This document shows positions 8,238-11,659 of a stretch of 11,659 nt of DNA, in pieces. This stretch comes from Quisquiliibacterium sp. (GTDB taxonomy: Bacteria; Pseudomonadota; Gammaproteobacteria; Burkholderiales; Burkholderiaceae_E). The position numbers were made by a program, and so were the translations under genes. The notes beneath the pieces were generated by a model, which did no database searches, was not told the origin of the DNA, and saw only the letters and a program-made list of their open reading frames with translations. Location: NCBI GenBank assembly GCA_023257915.1, contig JALRBB010000257.1, forward strand, positions 1 to 11,659. Direction: 5' to 3'. Position 1 is the stretch's first letter; each line of letters begins with the position of its first letter.

Positions 8238-8648
8238 ATGATGATCAGATCACTTCTGGTGGCGCTGCTTGTTTCGTTGCTGGCTGTTGCGGCCTTGCCG
8301 GCGCGCGCCCAGCCGGCGTCACCGGGCTCGCCTGCAATGCTGCTGGCGCAAGGGCCGCAGAGCGACTCGATCGCGGTCGCGAACCTGCCATCCGAAGCGA
8401 GGGCGACACTCGATCTGATCAAGCGCGGTGGGCCATTCCCGTATTCGAAGGACGGAACGGTATTCGGCAACCGAGAAGGCTTGCTACCGCGCAAACCCCG
8501 GGGTTACTACACCGAATACACGGTCAAGACTCCCGGGGCCAAGGACCGTGGCGCACGTCGAATCGTGGCTGGGGGAGACCCGAAGCAGTCCGGTGAGTAT
8601 TACTACACCGGAGATCACTATCAAAGCTTCATGCGAATCCGCGAGTGA
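8238..8648 (+). CDS. Secreted guanyl-specific ribonuclease (RNase Sa/N1/T1 family)
   Basis: A small exported nuclease expected to cut RNA after guanosine through a 2',3'-cyclic phosphate. From the ATG at 8238 it has 136 residues. MMIRS, a hydrophobic run LLVALLVSLLAVAALP and ARA (cut after residue 24) make a clear Sec signal peptide. The nuclease domain occupies about 49-135. By alignment to RNase Sa from memory the catalytic residues are E93 (YYTEYTV), R104 and R108 (RGARRIV) and H127 (TGDHY). The guanine-recognition loop is FGNRE (76-80), with G77 in place of the glutamine of RNase Sa. The mature protein has no cysteine, so the disulfide of RNase Sa is absent. The frame is open back to an ATG at 8169, which would add 23 residues. 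The 8238 start is preferred because it gives a normal signal peptide, although neither start has a good ribosome-binding site. The barstar gene follows after four bases, so the pair is almost surely co-translated. Confidence 0.93.
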   Translation: MMIRSLLVALLVSLLAVAALPARAQPASPGSPAMLLAQGPQSDSIAVANLPSEARATLDLIKRGGPFPYSKDGTVFGNREGLLPRKPRGYYTEYTVKTPGAKDRGARRIVAGGDPKQSGEYYYTGDHYQSFMRIRE

Positions 8649-8652
8649 GCAG

Positions 8653-9063
8653 ATGACAGCCTTCACGAATATTCCGCCGCATGCAGTGCTTCCCCTCGGG
8701 GCCTACGATCTGGACGAACTGCGCAAATGTGCGTTGCGAGCTGACCAGCGTCTGCTGCAGGCAGATCTCGGAGGTTCGGGAGACAAGGATACGATCGTCG
8801 CCAAGCTTGGATCGGAATTCGGATTGCCGGAGCATTTCGGCAAGAATCTTGATGCGTTGTACGACTGCGTCACCGACATGAAGCCGCCGTCTGACGCCGA
8901 CCAGCCGGGTTTCGTGGTGATTCTGCAGAACTTGCCCCAGAACGACGCGTTCGGTGTCGATGAGCGTAATGCGCTGCTGGATGTATTTCGCGATGCCGCT
9001 GAGTTCTTCTATGACAAGGACACTGCGTTCCGGGTGTTTTACTCGGTCGCCCGCGGCGTCTAG
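8653..9063 (+). CDS. Barstar-family ribonuclease inhibitor
   Basis: A 136-residue cytoplasmic protein without signal peptide, expected to block the neighbouring ribonuclease before export or on re-entry. The hallmark is FGLPEHFGKNLDALYDCVTD (56-75), matching the inhibitory helix of barstar (PEYYGENLDALWDCLTG). D67 and D71 correspond to D35 and D39 of barstar, which contact the barnase active site. The rest follows the alpha/beta barstar fold, with VVILQNLP (88-95) and a C-terminal helix-strand FRDAAEFFYDKDTAFRVFYS. It is longer than classical barstar (about 90 residues), mainly through some 30 extra N-terminal residues. The ATG at 8653 is four bases after the nuclease TGA, which fits translational coupling. 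Longer in-frame starts back to 8428 would overlap the nuclease gene and are rejected. It converges on rsmE with a 21-base gap. Confidence 0.94.
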   Translation: MTAFTNIPPHAVLPLGAYDLDELRKCALRADQRLLQADLGGSGDKDTIVAKLGSEFGLPEHFGKNLDALYDCVTDMKPPSDADQPGFVVILQNLPQNDAFGVDERNALLDVFRDAAEFFYDKDTAFRVFYSVARGV

Positions 9064-9068
9064 CCGCG
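9052..9068. terminator. Hairpin over the barstar stop codon, possible bidirectional terminator
   Basis: CGCGGC (9052-9057) and GCCGCG (9063-9068) form a 6-bp perfect stem with the loop GTCTA, overlapping the barstar TAG and lying just beyond the rsmE stop. There is no U-run on either strand. Its position between convergent genes suggests a role in 3'-end formation, but the stem is short. Confidence 0.3.
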
Positions 9069-9084
9069 CGATCGGCGCACCGCT

Positions 9085-9813
9085 TCAAAGGTCTCCGGCT
9101 CTGGCCTGCAAAACCGCGATCGCGGTCAGTCCCGCGGTCTCGGTACGCAGCACGCGCGGACCTAGCCTGGCTGCCTGAAACCCGGCCGCAAGGCAGCTCG
9201 ACACCTCTTGCGGCGCGAGTCCGGACTCGGGCCCGACCAGCAGATCGATTGCCGTAGCAGCAAGTGGCAAGCCTGACAGTGCGGTGTTCGCGTCGGGCGA
9301 CAGCAGAATCGCGCCGCGCGCTCGGTCACGTTGCTCTAACCAGCGCTCCAGCGGCACCGGTGCCGCGACTGTAGGCAACAGGTCGCGGCCGCACTGCATG
9401 CAGGCCGCCACAACAATGCGTTGCCAGTGCTCAAGCCGGCTGCGCACGCGATGCTCGTCCAGGCGCACGACCGAGCGTTTGGAGAGCAGTGGCTGGATCG
9501 CCGAGACTCCGAGTTCAACCGCCTTTTCGATCGTCCAATCCATCTTGTCGGCGCTGGACAGGCATTGTGCGAGCGTGATCGACAGAGGGCTTTCCGGGCA
9601 GGGGTCGATCCTGGCGGCGATTTGCAGGCCTGTCTGTTGCGCGGAGTCCTCGGCAAGCAAGGCCTCGAAGCGTCCACCACGACCATCGAATACCTGTACC
9701 CGGTCACCAGGGCGCAAGCGCAGGACGCGCGTCAGGTAGTGGCGCTGTTCTTTGCTCGGAGAAAAGTGCGCCCCCGGTTCGAGGCGGGAGTCGATCAGCA
9801 CACGCGGAATCAT
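9085..9813 (-). CDS. rsmE: 16S rRNA (uracil(1498)-N(3))-methyltransferase
   Basis: RsmE methylates N3 of U1498 in 16S rRNA of the assembled 30S subunit, using AdoMet. The 242 residues match the family length. The N-terminal PUA-like domain (about 1-72) starts MIPRVLIDSRL and includes HYLTRVLRLRPGDRVQVFDG (25-44). The SPOUT domain follows, with AQCLSSADKMDWTIEKAVEL (82-101), KRSVVRLD (112-119) and the trefoil-knot motifs LLVGPESGLAPQE (191-203) and LGPRVLRTETA (217-227). The ATG at 9813 gives the normal family N-terminus. A longer in-frame reading to 10158 overlaps the spe fusion gene and is rejected. It starts 28 bases after the spe fusion stop on the same strand with no terminator between, so the two are probably co-transcribed. 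Confidence 0.97.
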   Translation of the reverse strand: MIPRVLIDSRLEPGAHFSPSKEQRHYLTRVLRLRPGDRVQVFDGRGGRFEALLAEDSAQQTGLQIAARIDPCPESPLSITLAQCLSSADKMDWTIEKAVELGVSAIQPLLSKRSVVRLDEHRVRSRLEHWQRIVVAACMQCGRDLLPTVAAPVPLERWLEQRDRARGAILLSPDANTALSGLPLAATAIDLLVGPESGLAPQEVSSCLAAGFQAARLGPRVLRTETAGLTAIAVLQARAGDL

Positions 9814-9841
9814 CGACGGGCCCAGCGGGGTTGATTTCGGG

Positions 9842-11143
9842 CTAAGGCAGCAATGCCTTGTAGAAATTGGGCAGCGCGAACAGCGCGCGATGCATCTCCG
9901 GATTGTAAAGCTGCAGATCGGTGATGGCGCGCTGTGACAGGCGCTGCGCGATCTGCTCTTCGCTGACCGCCAACGGGTCCAGAGCGTCGGATACGACTGC
10001 GAGTCCCCAGTAGGCACCGTACAGCGGGATGTACAGACCGAGCGGTCTGACGACCTTGAACACCGAACCCAAATCGGCAAGCAGCTTACGCACGCGCTCG
10101 GGTTGAAAGATCGGCGATCCGATGTGCAGGCTGATCGCGCCGCCGGGGTTAAGCGCACGTTTGGCCATCGTGAAAAATTCCGGCGTGTACAACTTGGCGG
10201 CCGGAGTGTCCGGATCGGTTAGATCGAGCACGATCAGATCGAAGCGCTCGCCAAGCCGGGCGGTGAACTCGAAGCCGTCACCGACGTGCACCTGCAGGCG
10301 CGGGTCGTCGAACGCACCGCGATGCACTGTGCCGAGGTAACGCCTGGAAATGGCGATGACATCCGCGTCGAGTTCAGCCATCACGACACGCTCGATGCTC
10401 GGATGCTTGAGCAATTCCTCACTGGAGCCGCCGTCGCCGCCGCCGATGACCAACGCCGAGCGCGGTGCCGGATGCGCCAGTGCCGCACAGTGCACGATCG
10501 GCTCGTGGTAGAAAAACTCGTCCTTCTCCGAGGTCATGTAATACCCGTCGAGCCGGAACAGCTTGCCGAACTGCGGTGTCTCGAAAACCTCGACTGTCTG
10601 GTACTGCGAACGAATGGTCTCCAGTCGGCGTTCAGCCCGGTATCCGAATGCGCTGTCATGATTGAGCCACTCGAGCAACAGTTCGTCCGCCTTGCTCGAC
10701 GGATCGGCCGAGCCGCGCAGGATGCGGTTCGTGTTCTGCTCGGTCGGCGCGAACGCGATGATCAGGTCGTCCATCAGCTTTTCGGCCTTCCAGGAATTGT
10801 CGGTCGAAAAGTTGCAGACATAGACGTCAAGCGTGACGCCCGCGCGTTCGGGCCAGGTGTGCAGAGCCAGATGCGACTCGGCGAGCAGCACTGCTCCAGT
10901 CACTCCGCCTGGCTGCCCTTCGTAGTCGGGGAAGGTGAAGAACTTGTCGTCGACGATGGTCAGCGTGGCTTCGCCGACCGCGCGCCGGCACAACTGCGCC
11001 AGCGCCTGCGCGTCGATCAGCAGGTCCTTCGGGCAATTGCAGCCGTACAGATCAGCGGTGAGATGCAGACCTTGCATTTCAACCCAACCATGGAATCGGT
11101 TTCCGGCCCGATATCGGGCGGCTCGCACCGGTGTTGGCGCCAT
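9842..11143 (-). CDS. speE: Fused S-adenosylmethionine decarboxylase (SpeH-type) and spermidine synthase
   Basis: One polypeptide appears to carry two consecutive steps: decarboxylation of AdoMet and transfer of the aminopropyl group to putrescine to give spermidine. Numbering is from the ATG at 11143 (433 residues). The N-terminal domain (about 22-135) is a prokaryotic pyruvoyl decarboxylase: MQGLHLTADLYGC (23-35), then AESHLALHTWPE with the predicted self-cleavage E89|S90 and proton donor H95, and C110 (DVYVCNF). All three key residues are present. The C-terminal synthase has QYQTVEVF (180-187), EKDEFFYHE (207-214), the AdoMet-site motif VIGGGDGGS (232-240), MAELDAD (255-261), GDG (288-290) and DLTDPDTPA (307-315) with catalytic-site D307 and D310. 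A TTG start at 11176 would add 11 residues, while the ATG at 11077 would trim to the SpeH core. No start has a good ribosome-binding site. Fusions of these activities are known in bacteria. It probably leads a two-gene operon with rsmE. Confidence 0.95.
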   Translation of the reverse strand: MAPTPVRAARYRAGNRFHGWVEMQGLHLTADLYGCNCPKDLLIDAQALAQLCRRAVGEATLTIVDDKFFTFPDYEGQPGGVTGAVLLAESHLALHTWPERAGVTLDVYVCNFSTDNSWKAEKLMDDLIIAFAPTEQNTNRILRGSADPSSKADELLLEWLNHDSAFGYRAERRLETIRSQYQTVEVFETPQFGKLFRLDGYYMTSEKDEFFYHEPIVHCAALAHPAPRSALVIGGGDGGSSEELLKHPSIERVVMAELDADVIAISRRYLGTVHRGAFDDPRLQVHVGDGFEFTARLGERFDLIVLDLTDPDTPAAKLYTPEFFTMAKRALNPGGAISLHIGSPIFQPERVRKLLADLGSVFKVVRPLGLYIPLYGAYWGLAVVSDALDPLAVSEEQIAQRLSQRAITDLQLYNPEMHRALFALPNFYKALLP

Positions 11144-11209
11144 GGCCACGGTGGTGTCGGGCGTCGCGATCGCCAATGGATACAGGCGATCCGGAAATCA
11201 GGATTGACG

Positions 11210-11250
11210 AAAAAGGCCTGACCCGGGCAATCGCCGTCATCAGGCTTTTT
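11210..11250. terminator. Strong hairpin with flanking A/T runs in the spe leader (terminator- or attenuator-like)
   Basis: AAAAAGGCCTGA (11210-11221) pairs with TCAGGCTTTTT (11240-11250) with one bulged base and an 18-base loop. Both strands end in a T-run, so it can act as an intrinsic terminator in either direction. On the minus strand it falls between the candidate -10 at 11266-11271 and the spe start at 11143, inside the predicted 5' leader. It could be an attenuator or serve to block antisense transcription. Confidence 0.6.
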
Positions 11251-11265
11251 GACGAAAAGCTGACG

Positions 11266-11271
11266 ATTATA
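11266..11271 (-). promoter_or_regulatory. Candidate -10 element for the spe fusion gene
   Basis: The minus strand reads TATAAT, a perfect sigma-70 -10 box, about 120 bases before the ATG at 11143. No good -35 is found: the hexamer with an 18-base spacer is GGCAAC. Transcription from here would include the 11210-11250 hairpin in the leader. Confidence 0.45.
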
Positions 11272-11313
11272 GCTTGTGTGTCCGACACCGTTGCCGTCTG
11301 GACCTTGGGGCTT

Positions 11314-11322
11314 TGCTAAAAT
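11314..11322 (+). promoter_or_regulatory. Candidate extended -10 promoter element for transketolase
   Basis: TGC followed directly by TAAAAT (11317-11322) is an extended -10 motif with five of six consensus bases, 27 bases before the tkt ATG. The best -35-like hexamer, TTGCCG (11291-11296), is 20 bases away, so the extended -10 probably carries the activity. It is divergent from the spe promoter about 45 bases away. Confidence 0.45.
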
Positions 11323-11349
11323 CTCGGGTTTTCTGCGGCGGTGAGTGCA

Positions 11350-11659
11350 ATGACTTCCAGCGATCGTTCGATCTCCAGTTCCGGTGTAGACCCCCGCAGG
11401 ATGGCAGACGCCATCCGCATCCTGGCCATCGATGCGGTCCAGCAGGCCAATTCCGGTCACCCCGGCATGCCAATGGGCATGGCAGAGATCGCGGTGGCGC
11501 TCTGGACCGGGCATCTGAAGCACAATCCAGCCGACCCGCAATGGGCGGACCGCGACCGCTTCGTGCTGTCCAACGGTCACGGGTCGATGCTGTTGTACTC
11601 GCTGCTGCACCTGACCGGTTACGACTTGCCGATCGAACAGTTACGCAACTTCCGGCAAC
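11350..11659 (+). CDS. tkt: Transketolase, N-terminal part (cut by window edge)
   Basis: The first 103 codons of a transketolase, the thiamine-diphosphate enzyme that moves two-carbon units between sugar phosphates in the pentose phosphate pathway. Family motifs are clear: [20 protein letters not shown] (17-36), [12 protein letters not shown] (37-48) with catalytic H37, and [19 protein letters not shown] (70-88) with H77 near the cofactor. About 14 extra N-terminal residues rich in Ser precede the usual beginning; an in-frame ATG at codon 18 exists but would remove conserved sequence. GGTGAG lies 5-10 bases before the ATG and is the best ribosome-binding site in the window. The gene runs off the right edge. 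It is transcribed away from the spe fusion. Confidence 0.97.
   Translation, partial: MTSSDRSISSSGVDPRRMADAIRILAIDAVQQANSGHPGMPMGMAEIAVALWTGHLKHNPADPQWADRDRFVLSNGHGSMLLYSLLHLTGYDLPIEQLRNFRQ

Noticed and set aside
10286..11221. 311-residue open frame on the plus strand opposite the spe fusion
   Set aside because: Same in-register antisense effect. The minus-strand reading has full SpeH and SpeE motifs.
1..11659. CRISPR array, tRNA, rRNA, insertion sequence or phage attachment site
   Set aside because: No spaced direct repeats, no tRNA-like cloverleaf and no transposase or integrase reading were seen on inspection by eye.

Overview
The window is GC-rich DNA with short intergenic gaps. The likely source is a betaproteobacterium of the order Burkholderiales. 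Evidence for this is the DUF1631 protein typical of beta/gammaproteobacteria, the hybrid MaeB malic enzyme, and the close grouping of rsmE, a spermidine synthase gene and transketolase. The taxonomic call is an inference from gene content and remembered gene order, not from a search.

Layout, left to right. Positions 1 to about 219 do not fit the neighbouring gene: they read better as the ends of two small genes on the minus strand. At about 220 the sequence switches abruptly to the C-terminal cysteine-rich (CCG) domain of a FAD-linked oxidase/Fe-S oxidoreductase (plus strand, to 810) whose flavin and ferredoxin parts are missing. Then follow a minus-strand enolase-superfamily acid-sugar dehydratase or racemase of the mandelate racemase subgroup (841-1998), a divergent single-domain MetE-like methyltransferase (2166-3284), the malic enzyme-phosphotransacetylase hybrid maeB (3403-5691) and a DUF1631 protein (5826-8129). 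Next is a secreted guanyl-type ribonuclease (8238-8646 plus stop) followed four bases later by a barstar-family inhibitor (8653-9063). On the minus strand lie rsmE (9085-9813) and, upstream of it in transcription order, a fused S-adenosylmethionine decarboxylase-spermidine synthase (9842-11143). A divergent promoter region with a strong hairpin separates this from the 5' end of transketolase (11350 to the window edge).

How the genes work together. The ribonuclease and barstar genes form an export-toxin/immunity pair: the nuclease carries a signal peptide and the inhibitor does not. The spe fusion joins two consecutive steps, making decarboxylated AdoMet and then transferring its aminopropyl group to putrescine. 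MaeB, transketolase and RsmE are housekeeping genes (NADPH/pyruvate supply, pentose phosphate pathway, 16S rRNA modification). The dehydratase and the MetE-like gene share a 167-bp divergent intergenic region, but no shared pathway can be shown from sequence.

No CRISPR array, tRNA, rRNA, transposase or insertion sequence was seen, and no stretch over 300 bases lacks a gene. The three points of most interest are the discordant left edge, the linked RNase/barstar pair, and the self-processing decarboxylase fused to spermidine synthase with a hairpin in its leader. None amounts to a clearly new system.
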